From Siphonodentalium dalli (taxonomy: Eukaryota; Mollusca; Scaphopoda; Gadilida; Siphonodentaliidae), in the NCBI GenBank assembly GCA_032622095.1, contig CP136066.1:91905319-91969318 (forward strand): a stretch of DNA of 64,000 bases, written 5' to 3'. Under the pieces are notes generated by a model. That model did no database searches, was not told the DNA's origin, and saw only the letters and a list, made by a program, of their open reading frames with translations. The position numbers and the translations under genes are program-made. Positions within the stretch are counted from its first letter, which is position 1, and each line of letters opens with the position of its first letter. Positions 23,261-35,135 of the stretch are shown here, one piece after another.

Positions 23261-23336
23261 AACTTGGGTTCCCGTGGTAGTGGGTCCAAAAAAATAAAGT
23301 ACAAACAAATTCAACGTTTTATCCTGAAGTTTTTCC
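23261..23336 (+). repeat. Dispersed repeat S, copy 1
   Basis: Shares GTGGGTCC(C)AAAAA...AAATTCAACGTTTTATCCTG with 50,717-50,794 in the same orientation. It is a fragment of an unidentified dispersed element. Confidence 0.6.
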
Positions 23337-23379
23337 TGTGTCCGCTCCCGATTTATCTGGCAACAAAATCTATAGAAGA

Positions 23380-23590
23380 CGCATTCATGTGGCCGACAAC
23401 AATGTCTGACAATCGAACCATTTTTCTACTCGAGGACATGCGAATAAATCGTCACGAAGAAAGGAAAACATTCGCGAATGTGCTCTCTTCTCGGCGTCAT
23501 CATAATGATCCACGATCGTTTCCTGAGGTGTCTCTCCAGTTCCAACAACATTTAGTGTACTTATTATAACGGCTCCGGTGGTATCACGCT
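23380..23590. other. Unassigned segment open on both strands
   Basis: About 190-210 bp with slightly more even base composition than its surroundings is open in one frame on each strand (plus frame ends at 23,569). I recognise no domain in either frame. It could be a lone host exon, a decayed element or chance. Confidence 0.2.
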
Positions 23591-23599
23591 TCCGCTGAC

Positions 23600-25815
23600 A
23601 CTAGGTCACGTGTTACATTAGGCATGATTGTTCGTCCATTTTAGTTATTGCTGCTTCTCTCAGTGTTCGATCCGCTCTCAGGTCGACACACTTAACCAAT
23701 CCTTCCCTGGTTCTTAAATTTTCCATATTGTACACTCTAGCATTTGTTAAAACTTTAAGGTGGGGGGGGGGTGCCCGGGTGCCCATTGACACTTGAGTCC
23801 ACGATGAGAGGAATCGTGTCTTGCCCGACAGAAGCTGACATAAGCTGTAGTGGCAGGTAGAGCTCCATCATACCGCGTAAATTATAATCGTCATAAGAAC
23901 AAACAAGAAAACCATAGTCAGAAATGGTAACGCCATCAACATCATATTATTAGGTATATATAAACTATATTGCCGCTTTAATATAGTGATTGTGAAAAAT
24001 GTCTATATAGGTAATGGCTATGTATATATAGTTGATTATGTGTAAATTTTGTGTATATTTGTATAATATGTGCTTGGTGAGACAGCATATGAAAACATTT
24101 TTAAAATCGGACGTGCCAAACTAAAGTTATGATAATTATGAAATATATATACACATACGTCACGTATGATGTGTTGACAAAGGGCGCATACGTTCCAATT
24201 GGTTGAAAGTTTCATCGCCAAACATGCAACAGCCATTGCATTGATACACCAATATATTATTGGTTATAATCAAACACCCATTGCCAAAACAAAAAATGAC
24301 AAACGCATTGACGATTGACATGTTATTATGTTGACGTGTTGCCAGACCGCGGCAAATACACTACACTGTTATTTTCTCGGTTCTCTTATACGACATTGGA
24401 ATTGTTTTCGGCTGGCATGTATCTTATTTGTTCTAATTTCTATCGAAATAGAGGTCTGCATTTGACTGACAGAAGCCAGTATACGGCGGCTGAATGATTT
24501 AAAACAATCTCGAGTCATTATGAAATAATTTCCGATAAGGTTTCATTCACCACCGAGTATGGAGACTAATTAATCATAATGCCTTCAAGGTTTCATAAAA
24601 GCACCACCTCTTAATTCCGTTAAAACAACTAATTCTTCAGATCATTAAAACACCTGCGGTTAATCACTGAACGTTTCTCATTCACCACACCAGAAAACCT
24701 CTAAATGCGGACCCAAAATCTACTAAACGGATTAAATACACTCCGGATACTTCGCAATAATACCTTTAGTCTACATTCCAACAAAGACATATGTTCACAG
24801 TTTTGAGTTGTCGGGGTTATTTCGGACACGACCAAGGGGTAATAAAAACAAATATCACAACATCGCTATGTTGACTTTAAGAATAATAAAACAATATACC
24901 TTCTTTAGACATAATTACAAGTCTGGACACATTTCATTTATAGTGAGATAGAATATACATGTATAGTCTATATTAGTGGTCGTGGCGGAAGATGCTTACC
25001 GTGGGCTAAGGTCCGAAATCGCCCCAAAGGAATTTTAAGGGCCCACAAAAGGGTGTTTCCAATGTGAAAAATCAAAAAGGTTGAGTTTTATTTTTTTGTG
25101 CCATATTAGACCACATAATTGAACATGCATGTTTATCGGTCATAATTTGGTTTCAATATGTCATTCAATTAATGCAATTATCAGGGCGCCAAGTATTTTA
25201 CGTACATTAAGAAAAAAACAAGAAAAAACGTTCAATTGCGTTATAGACCCTTCCTGGTAATATCTGGAACGTATTCGAGCTCAAACAACATTTAAGAATG
25301 AAGGTCAGTGTTGACTGACAGTAAAACACAAGTGGATTTATAAAAGCATGTGTCAGAAGAAGGCGTTAAGTGTTTAAGTACCCTTAGATATTCATACTGT
25401 CCGAAGTAACCTCGCTGTCCAAAGTCATCCCATTTTACGGTACAGAAAAGTTACCTGAACATTATATTATGCATTGTATTCCCGTAATAACTCTCAAAGA
25501 GTCGTCCAGCCATTGTTTACACTAAAATATCGAAAGCAATTACGCTGTCATAAAATTCACATACTGCAACAATGAGACATCCGCGGAGATACATCGGCGA
25601 ATACATACATCCTGCAAAAGTCTAACCCGTACGGAAATTGCTAATACCTTTTTAATCACAACAAGGGTTGCTGCAGCCAACTCGAATTTTAAGTCTTGAA
25701 GCTTTAATTTAATTTGATTTAATTTAATTTAATGCTCAATACTCAGGTACCGGTAGTATTTATTTTTTTGACAAGGAACTACACGTTCAGCGGTGTTGGC
25801 ATAGTAGAACATTAA
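23600..25815. other. Stretch without recognisable gene
   Basis: AT-rich non-coding DNA with a G-run near 23,762 and a (TTTAA)n tract near 25,705-25,735. The short ORFs at 24,036-24,236 and 24,315-24,497 have no recognisable features. Confidence 0.55.
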
Positions 25816-25819
25816 AAAT

Positions 25820-26474
25820 CATTAAAAGTTGTAGTTCGAGCCCGAGCCTGGTACAAGGTGTAGTTGCAAATTTCAATTTCGTTTATTTATCGTTATTATA
25901 AGGCCAATAATGTTGATTTTTGGTATAAGCTAGGCCAATTACAAATTAAAGAAAAAAAGTCTAACATTTTAAGAGTCTATAGTCCACTAAAGGTTGCAAT
26001 CGGAGACAGCCGCTGGTTCGTTAATTATCCCATATACTGTATACGACCAGCTGTGACATCGCTAACAGATCACATTTCTCTGCATGATATGATCTCACTA
26101 TGATATCACTAGTAAAATCAAGTAACTGTATGCCTATATAGTGTATAAACAGTACTTTGAGTATAATTCACTAAATGTATCCGCCAACATAATACTAACA
26201 ATAACAATCAGCACCTAATTAACGAACCGGTGGCTGACTCGGCTGTCTCCGACTACAACTTTCAGTGGGCTGCGGAACGAAAAATGTCGATAAAAGTTGA
26301 AAAATAAGACTTACAAATTATCTTTTTCATTTCTTTTATTTGTAATTGGAATAGCTTATCACAAACCAAAAATCAGCATCATTGACATAATGTAAACGAC
26401 AATAAACGAAATTGAAATTCCCAACTACACATTTTACCGGACTCGGTTTTGGGGTCGCACTACAACTTTTAATG
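25820..26474. mobile_element. Fold-back element with ~210-250 bp inverted arms
   Basis: The ends CATTAAAAGTTGTAGT (25,820-25,835) and ACTACAACTTTTAATG (26,459-26,474) are perfect reverse complements. Pairing continues, with indels, through AATTTCAATTTCGTTTATT, TCCAATTACAAAT-like, TCGGAGACAGCCG and GGTTCGTTAATTA, so arms span ~25,820-26,028 and ~26,217-26,474 around a ~190-bp centre. No ORF that looks like a transposase exists. The target duplication is not clear. The arms resemble those of a Foldback-type or long-TIR non-autonomous DNA transposon. Confidence 0.75.
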
Positions 26475-27123
26475 TGTCCCAAAAATCCCCATTTCTATAA
26501 ATAAAACATCCATGCCCCCACTGGATACCAAGAAGCACGGATTGGGAGAACACCATTAGATGGCGTAATTAACCAGTTCTGGATAAACCCGACTCGAATA
26601 GCTACTCAGTACTAGGTCTGGAGAAAATCATGCTGTGTTCTATTACCAAATAGCTCTGTGTCGCTATAAATAACTTCTCATGCCACCCATGCATTATGAC
26701 GTCCCATCACATTACCAATGCCGGATATCGACTGTATACTTATTATAGGATGCTTCAAACTGGCGTTATTTTTAGTTATGTGACAAATCTGCGACTGTAG
26801 ACATTCCAACACTCGCCTGAATGGCTACATCGCTTTGCCGATACTATGTTTTGATTGGTTGAGACTGACGTAAAGCTTGTTTATTGTAATAGGGATCCCC
26901 CGAACACTCCGACTCAATACAGCGTCTGTGTTTTAACCAGAGCTGACAATTAACGAGTGTATTTCCAAATTCTCTTTGAAAAACATTACTCTCATGAATT
27001 CATTTATGTTCAGCTAAGAGGAAGATTTGCCAAATTCTGATTGGGGGATCGCCTAAACCGAACCAGAACATCTCATGAGAAATTGATAGAAACGTTCACA
27101 ATAAACTATAAGAAAGACATTAG
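26475..27123. other. Stretch without recognisable gene
   Basis: Non-coding DNA between the fold-back element and element J; nothing identifiable. Confidence 0.5.
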
Positions 27124-27805
27124 CACCCCCGTGTACATGGTATCGCCAAAACCGAGGGTATCGCCAAAACCGAGAAAATGGGAAAGTCATTTTCACGTAT
27201 ATGATATGGGGATATGTTTGTTTCTCATCGTAAAATAGACAACGAACAACGCATGTGTATGTCCACATGAAGCATGAGTCTTTATCCACCCGCTGTCAAT
27301 CAGTTTTCCCAGATCAAACCATTTAATATTTTTTGGCGGTTTTTTGCTTTTGCTCACTCAAATTTTCGAGAACATCCACCCACCAGTATAGTTCCTGGAC
27401 ATCCACGCTGCCAAAACAAATGCCGGTATATAGTTGAATCTGTCAATGAAGCATAGGATTGAACAGAATTTAAAAAATCAGTGTCGTCTTCAATATCCGA
27501 GCGATATGGATGGACCACTGTCGGCCCAGAATGGTGTTAACGCCACAGATGAAGATGCGTATCACTTAATGAGTTTTGATGAGTTTACGAGTGTTTTTGT
27601 GTGTATCTGAGACTGATCAATTGGACGGCGAATGTCATTTGAAATATGAATCCATAACATATTCGGAATATTGTGTACATATCTATTATGAATGTATTTC
27701 AATTGAAATTAATTGAACATCCATCTCAGCATTCATATTTGCGATCTCAAAAAGGTGAATGAACGATAACGCGATGCCTTGATCACACGCACGTGAATGC
27801 TGTAT

Positions 27806-29958
27806 TTTAACGTGCACGTGAATGCTGTATTTTAACGTGCCGATTTAGGTTATTTTTCGTAGAAAAATATTTCCCGCACAAGTCGCATCTGACTTTTGCT
27901 AACGATTCCTCTATGTGCACAATTTCCAATGACACGTCTGATTCAGACATGGTGTTTCATAGTACTAAATTCGGGGAGCAATTGTTGTCAAACTGCACGA
28001 ATAGCTCACTAGACGAGATGCCACAAAATGTCCGCGCAACATATAAGGGATCGGTGGAATTGACTGATTAAGGGATTAATTATAATATAATTAAGCCTTC
28101 CGCGGCCGGTGATTACATGCGGACTGGCTGTTTTTGCTTTGTTCACAGAGATAATTGTGATTATGGCTCAACTCGTGCAAAACGATCACGAGACCCGATG
28201 ATGAGTATAGCGTGTCATGCATCGTAAATTTATTTGTCTTCAGGGACATTATTTGTTTTGTTGGGGGGGGGGGGGGTGGGGTGTCAACCTCGGTCAAACC
28301 ATTCAACAGAGAAAAATTTCAGGCGAGCAATTTTCACTGATAATTCGTATACAAAACATCGCATGAAAAGCAATTTCCATTGTTAATTCTTATACAAAAC
28401 ATCGCAAGAAAAGATAAATAGTTATGCGTGCTCTCTATATGCGAACATACTAATTCTGTTCTGTTCTCTTAGTCGGATAATTCATCCACTTGTTTATAGG
28501 GATGTGGCAGTGGTGTGTTGGTGTAACATAACACATCACACAGACGCTGGTCAACACTTTCAACAGTTGGAAATGTCTTGCCCGACACAACCTAAGTTAG
28601 AAATTTCATTCTAAAAATATGTTCACTTTTTTTAGTATTTAGTGTGTAAATTGTTTTCAGACAAAAGACTACATATTTACATAATTAGAATAATTTCGGC
28701 AAAATTTGTGAACTGAAATGATCACCAGATGAAAAAATCTAAATTTGAACCTAACACGAGGTGCATACAGAAGTTCCTGAAAGGGGGTGTATTAAGAAAC
28801 TATAGGTGATCACCCCAACAGGGACCGTCAAGCCATGTCCCTGCTAACTCATGATTTACACTTACTTAATGTTTCCATTCGTTGCCCACTCCCGGGCCTA
28901 TAATGTCGAATAAAACATAATAGCCTATACTCTTAATATGACATTAGCACATAAATACACAAACAAACATACACATGTTCAGCCTTGTACATGCACCCGC
29001 ACCCTAAGGATGATCCATGTGCCGGCCTGTCCAAACGATATTTGGAATATTTTCAAACAGAAACGGTCAAAATGTGAAGTATATCATCTGCATCTTTGAC
29101 ATCCCAGCTCCAGTCTGGCGACATCTCACGCATGATTGATCTGCAGCTTTAATACCCGAAATTATGGTGGGTACCCACACTCGGACGCAGATAGCATATT
29201 TTTGAACCGCTCTGCAGGTTAGACAATTTAAACATATATTGTTCTATTGATACACGCATTATCTACCAACTATGACTGATAATTATGTTTCAAACGAACT
29301 ACCTATAACGTCAAAAAATGTCTACTATTTATGATAAAATTGGAAATTAGTAGGAATTTCTATTAAATTTATCAGGGTGAGAGCAAGCTATGTTCGCTAT
29401 TCCATTGAGGAAACATTCCGTTTTGCGAAATTATATTTTGAATACTAGTAGTGGATATCGCCATTTAACTGGGAGATATATAGCTTCATCTGAGGAAGAT
29501 ACGTTCATTTATCAAAACCGCATATCTGGTTTGATTTTGTTTAATCATGGTGTTATAGCTTCTTAAGCTGACTAGATGTGCTACATAGACACAATAAATA
29601 GGCCCATTGACATCCAGATGAGAAGGCACACACGTGTCACACATATAGCACATCATATGTGTACGAATGTTTAGGGTTAACATAGAATCATTACACTATT
29701 ATCCGATGACTCTTTAAAAAGCCATAATTGCATAATTTGTAGCTATACGATATATGTATATTAGATAAGATTATTCGGTTTCATTGTCGCGTAACGGTCT
29801 ACTCGAGTGGGAACGAGTCATAAAGTCTAAAATAAACATGATTATAACAAATCGTTGATACGTCGTATCGAGTCGTCCTGCATGTGTGGTCTATATACAA
29901 ACTCCAAGCATGTTAATACTAAACGAATATCCGGTTAGCTGCATGCATACGAACGACA
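27806..29958. other. Central spacer of element J, no gene
   Basis: AT-rich DNA. The arm edge carries a 25-bp tandem duplication of ACGTGAATGCTGTATTTTAA (27,791-27,841). A long G-run sits at ~28,262-28,275. Minus-strand ORFs at 28,091-28,306 and 29,486-29,683 have no recognisable domains. Confidence 0.55.
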
Positions 29959-30508
29959 GCATTCACGTGTGTGTGATCAAGGCATCGCTTTATCATTCAT
30001 TCACCTTTTTGAGATCGCAAATCTGAATGCTGAGAGGGTTGTTCAATTAATTTCAATTGAAATACATTCATAATAGATATGTACACAATATGGATTCATA
30101 ATTCAAATGACATTCGCCGTCCAATTGATCAGTCTCAGCTACCACGAAAACACTCGAAAACTCATCAAAACTAATTAAGTGATACGCATATTTACTACAC
30201 AGATTTTCTGTGTTTGGTGACATCTTCATATGTGGCGTTAACACCATTCTGGGCCGACAGTGGTCCATCCATATCACGTTTTCAAGATGGCGGCCGAGGC
30301 ATAACTAACTGATTATCGCTCCTTCAATTTCGGCTGTTTACTGGGAAACAGAATTCAATCATGATGTGCTAACCAGTGCAACTTCGCGTCTGTTAATCTG
30401 AGAATCATACGGTGCAGTTTGGTTAACCTGACATTTGTTTTGCAGTGTTGTTTCATAATAAGAACGTAGAATCTCCAATATAAACAATCTCCGATAAAAA
30501 AATTCAAA

Positions 30509-32009
30509 ATGGCGGGCGTGTTAGAAGACACTCCAAATAAACTTTTAAACATGGTAAAAGAGAAACCTGCCTCTACCACAGACTTGCCCGTTGATGACAG
30601 AACTATCGCTCTTGATCCACCTTCTGCTAAACATCAGAAAGATCCCGACGTGGTTGTCACTATTACAAACTCTGATGGAAACATCCAGCCTGTATTTTTC
30701 ACCAATGGTACAAAACCTGACACAGTGATGGAGGTTATAAATTCCGTAGCTGATACCAATTATGATATATCTGAATCCCAATCTGATGTAAATACTCTCC
30801 AGCAGTCAAACTTCACATTTGATCTTCAAGTTCCTTCAAGCCAAGTTTCAAGTTTGAATTCTACACCGCAGGACTCACCAATAGGCACCCCTCCAAGCTT
30901 CGCATCCAAATTCCAATCAGTCTCGGAGTCAATGCGATCCTTCAGAGCCAAAGAAAGGAGCAAACGACGCAGAGGAGCACCCACTGATGAAGATTCCTTG
31001 GATGAACACATCAACAAGACTATCAAAAACCAAATAAGCGCATGCATGAAGGAAGAATTTCAGACACTGGGAAATCAGATGAAAATCTTAACTGACATGT
31101 TTGCCACCATGAACCACACAATCGAAGATACTGTAAAAACCAGTATATCCAATACACAAAAGGAAGTAATCTCTGTGAAAAATGGGATGCAGTCGATGGA
31201 AAAAGAAATTAACTCTCTCAAATCTGAAGTGGGTCGATTAAAGGGAGAAAATGAAAAATTGACCGAATTAGCCATGCAAAACATGAATTCAAGTACCGCC
31301 ACTGGGTCACTTGACAAAGACTGGGTTGAAAACCTTATGGAACAGAAACTACAGGAAGCGATGAAGTATACCGACAAGGAAGTAGAGAAAGGTGAACAAT
31401 ACAGTCGAATAAATTGTCTCATCTTTCACAATGTTCCAATACCGAATCACATCTCAAACTCCTACAACATTGATGCTAAAGGTGTAATTTTGGATATCTG
31501 TGAACATTTCCTTAGAGTGAAACTTGATCCCAGAGACATTTCTAATGCTCATCCTTTGGTGCACCCTATACCGTACCTGAAGGTCCATTAATCCCACCAA
31601 GGAAGGCTGACATGCTCTTTAACTCTGAACAGAGTGCTAACAAAACAACTTCACAAGCAACTTCCTCTCAGCAGGCAGAAACAAGCACCCAAGCCAATCA
31701 GATGACCAAAACAACCACTAAGGCTTGCAATATCATTGTCCGTTTCGGAAACTGGTACGCGAGAAAGGCAGTATTCGATAACAAGAAACTGTTGAAGGGT
31801 CAATGAAGGGTCAAAGCAAGATTTTCATCACAGAAAATCTTACCAAAGCCAGAAATGACCTAGTGAAAGAACTTTCCGCCCTAAAGAAGGAGAACCATAT
31901 TTCATCCTACTGGACATTTCGGGGTAATATATTCAACAAGAAAACTGACTCTTCAAGACCCATCAAAGTAACTTCATTCGAGGAAGTACAGGCCCTCAAG
32001 AAAAAGTGA
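30509..32009 (+). pseudogene. Non-LTR retrotransposon ORF1 (coiled-coil, RNA-binding type), broken
   Basis: Starts at a good ATG (AAAATGGCGGGC) 233 bp inside the element. The first ~150 residues are polar and low complexity. Residues ~165-262 are a heptad-rich coiled coil (IKNQISACMKEEF... ending SLKSEVGRLKGENEKL). Then come EQYSRINCLIFHNVP and, in later frames, NIIVRFGNWYARKAVF and KIFITENLTKARNDL, which fit the L1-like ORF1 fold (RRM-like plus C-terminal domain) that binds element RNA as a trimer. Two lesions break it: a frameshift near 31,557-31,590 that ends the first frame at 31,591, and an 11-bp tandem duplication (TGAAGGGTCAA at 31,793-31,803 and 31,804-31,814) that adds a stop. The last frame stops at 32,009. 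Confidence 0.8.
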
Positions 32010-32632
32010 ATCACATAAGATGTAGCACTTACCATCTCCCACACAAAGCCTAAAATCCCTACAATCCCCTTATAGGTGTAAATTTTCATTTGTATCCACA
32101 CAACCTTCTTAAACTTAGTAAGAAAGGAAAAATATAGAAAGCTAATTTCACTATGCATGTCTGCACTTTGATGATGGATCTCTGTTTCCAACATTGAAAT
32201 AAACTGTTTAGAAAAAAACAGTCAACTTAGAACAGACACCCAATCTCCAGAGGATACGCATTATCATAGTCGAATTCGCTCTCCAAATATCCTAAATTAC
32301 AATATATTCACTTTATATTTAATATGTAAATTTATATAACTAAATCCCAGGATCCCATGATTAGTCAGGACAAAACAGAAAGTTTAAAAAAGAAAAAACA
32401 AACATACAGTCAATTCAGAACAAATAACTAATCTCCAAAAGCTACTCAGTCAATTCCGCGCTTTATTCTCTGTGCTCGCTTTATATTAAATACATGAGGA
32501 GTTTAACCACAGACTGTGAAATATGAATCACAGTGTGTGAAATATACATGCCCCCATCCTATCAATATATGATTCAGGCTATTAGACCTCCAAAACTATC
32601 ATATTTTATATATACATAGTAATACTAATTAA
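32010..32632. other. Stretch without recognisable gene
   Basis: AT-rich sequence after ORF1. Two related segments (ACAGTCAACTTAGAACAGA... near 32,218 and ACAGTCAATTCAGAACAAAT near 32,406, each followed by AATCTCCA) suggest a ~190-bp degenerate duplication. Confidence 0.5.
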
Positions 32633-32944
32633 AGATGCATAATCCAATTTAACGCCCCTATAATATTATCGTTATCAGATTTCGAGTTTTGAAATCTGTT
32701 ATTTCTCACTCAATTATCTGGCGGCTGTATAAATATCCAATCAATACTAACCGACATAATCTTGATACCATATCTTGCTGAACATGTCGATAAATAAAAC
32801 TTTTCTTTTTTTTTTGTGGAAAATTTTAGACTATAGCTGTCAGCGGTTAGCTTTCACTTTTTTTCATAACTGAAGCAGCACCTCATTAAATGTTGTTTTT
32901 GGCATCTGAAGATATGGGTACGATTCAATTCGGATTGTGCATCC
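32633..32944. mobile_element. MITE family E, copy 2, TTAA target site
   Basis: Left end AGATGCATAATCC preceded by TTAA (32,629-32,632). The right end is GGATTGTGCATCC followed by TTGA (32,945-32,948), one base from TTAA. Internal ACTGAAGCAGCACCTCATTA matches copy 1 at 21,934-22,378 in inverted orientation. It is 312 bp and non-coding. Confidence 0.65.
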
Positions 32945-33310
32945 TTGACTAGAAATCCGAGTGTATGATATACAAATGTATCAATTTGCCCTCTCACCAT
33001 GTACAGTACATCCAATTTAACTTCCAAAACTTTTTAATTTCTTTAAAGTCACTTTTCCAAGTTGGCCAGTGTTTAATTAACTTTATGTTTAGCGTCAATC
33101 GTGACATTTCCCTTTGACGGAAATAATAACGAATTTGATTAATTATTGGCACAATGCACAATTCCATTGGCCGATAATATTAATATTATATTATAATCAT
33201 AATTACATTCTACTAAATAAGTAACCGCAGAAAGTTACATAAAGCTACCCTAATAATAATTAAAATGTGCGTCATCATCGCATTAAATTCTGAGAACCCG
33301 TTGCTGAACA

Positions 33311-33465
33311 TGAAGCCATCAGTTTGTGAGCTTGATTGATCAGGGCCGGGCCGGCCCTGATCGATTAAGTTTACGAAATGGTGACAGGAAGCCATCGGTC
33401 TGTGAGCTTGATTGATCATGGCCGGGCCGGCCCGCCCTGACCAGTTAAGTTTACAAATTGATGAC
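33311..33465 (+). repeat. ~80-bp tandem duplication with a GGCC-rich palindrome
   Basis: GAAGCCATC(A/G)GT(T/C)TGTGAGC TTGATTGATCA occurs twice (33,311 and 33,391), each followed by GGGCCGGGCCGGCCC, a self-complementary core, then a TTAAGTTTAC stretch. Function unknown. Confidence 0.75.
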
Positions 33466-34007
33466 TTCCAGAAACTACTATTAAATGCCACAGAGAGTAC
33501 TTGTATGTTATATCCATTAGCTCTCTTTTCTCCATACAGGATATATACAATTCGTCCCCTAAAAATGTGTTAATGTCACATCTACATGTATTTATCTCCC
33601 AGTTAATGTCACATTTATGCACTATGTATTCAGGATATGTTATTTTGCCCCGTCCCCCCAATTGGGGTCATATCCAATATATGATACAAGAGTGAATAAT
33701 TATATTCACTATTTCACATGCCTATACATGTATTATCGAGTGAAAGTGAATTGTGATGGTTAGGCCAAAACAATATTTTAGCCTGTTTTTCGAACATTTG
33801 GTTGGAAAAAGTAGACAAATGGCAGAACTGTTCATGATTTCCACAAGTATTTTGGATACAATTATGTCCTACTCAAATTATAGAAATAAACTAAGGTACT
33901 TATTCCCACAAAACTATCTAAACAATTGGAAAAGGTGAAAACTGAAAAATATACAGCCATAAAATATTTTCTTTCCGGCAGTGACAATAATATATGTACA
34001 CCTGGAC

Positions 34008-35135
34008 ATGTTCGATGCATCAATCTGAACCATAAATACATCATGATTCACAAATGAATTCACAAAATGGAAAACACCGGGTGCTATCGCTAAGTTAGAT
34101 TAATTGTAATAGTACTGTTGTATGCATAGAAGTGAATGAACTTCCAATAGGTTGACACTACTCATTGGTATATAGCATTGGTACCGGTACAGCATATATA
34201 TTAGTCACCTCCTCCCCAAAATAACTATAACAATAATTATAATAAATAAATAAATCCTAAGTCAACGGTCATCACCTCAAGTGTTAGAAAGCAGTTTTGA
34301 CTAATTATAATAGGTTAACAATGTTTCTATCTCAAACTACATGTAGAAACTACACAATTCACAAAATGGAAAACAGAGTGTGATCTCTTATGTAAACTAA
34401 CTGTAACAGTACCGTCGCATGCAAAAATGTAAATCAACATCCAGTAGGTTGACAGTTGACACTACTCTAATAAGAGCTATGATACATATACCTCAGGTAT
34501 GGGGTAGCATTGGTACATAATATTTATAGTCACCCCCACCCATCTCCTGAAACAAAATCTCAAAATAATTTTTTTTAATTTTTTTAATTTTTTTTTTTTA
34601 AAACACTATTGGTAATTATAATAACAAATAAATAAATCTTAAGTCGACTGTCATCAACCTGTGTGACTAATATAATAGCATAAAATGTTCCATGCATCGA
34701 TCTCAAAATATAAATATATGTACAGCACGATTCACAAAATGAAAAATATATGGTGGTACCCCTTAGCTAAGTTAGACCAACAGTAACAGTGCTGCTGCAT
34801 GCAATGATGGAAATTAACTTCCAAATGGTTGATTCTACTCAAATAAGAGCTTTTATATCTATACTTCATGCACAGGGTAGCATCGGTACATACCGACCCC
34901 CACCCCCAGAAATAAAAAATAAATAAATAAATAAATAAAGAGCTTTTATATCTATACTTCATGCACGGGGTAGCATCGGTACATACCGACCCCAAACCCC
35001 TGAACAAAATAAAATAAAATAAAAAAATAAAAAAATTGTTGAAAATAATATATTATAATAAAATAAATAAATAAATCTGTCGACCGTCATCAATCTATGT
35101 GTCGGAAAGCAGTTCATTTCAGACCCATATAGTAG
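34008..35135 (+). repeat. Tandem repeat of ~300-400 bp, three units with A/AAAT-rich cores
   Basis: ATTCACAAAATGGAAAA recurs at ~34,059, ~34,357 and ~34,730. Each unit then has a GTAACAGT/GTAATAGT block, TTCCAA(T/A)AGGTTGA, a GGTAGCATTGGTAC motif and an (AAAT)n or T-rich run, and ends in AAGTC(A/G)AC(G/T)GTCATCA. The third unit contains an extra duplication of AGAGCTTTTATATCTATACT (34,844 and 34,939). The ORF at 34,732-35,007 is part of this repeat. Confidence 0.75.
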
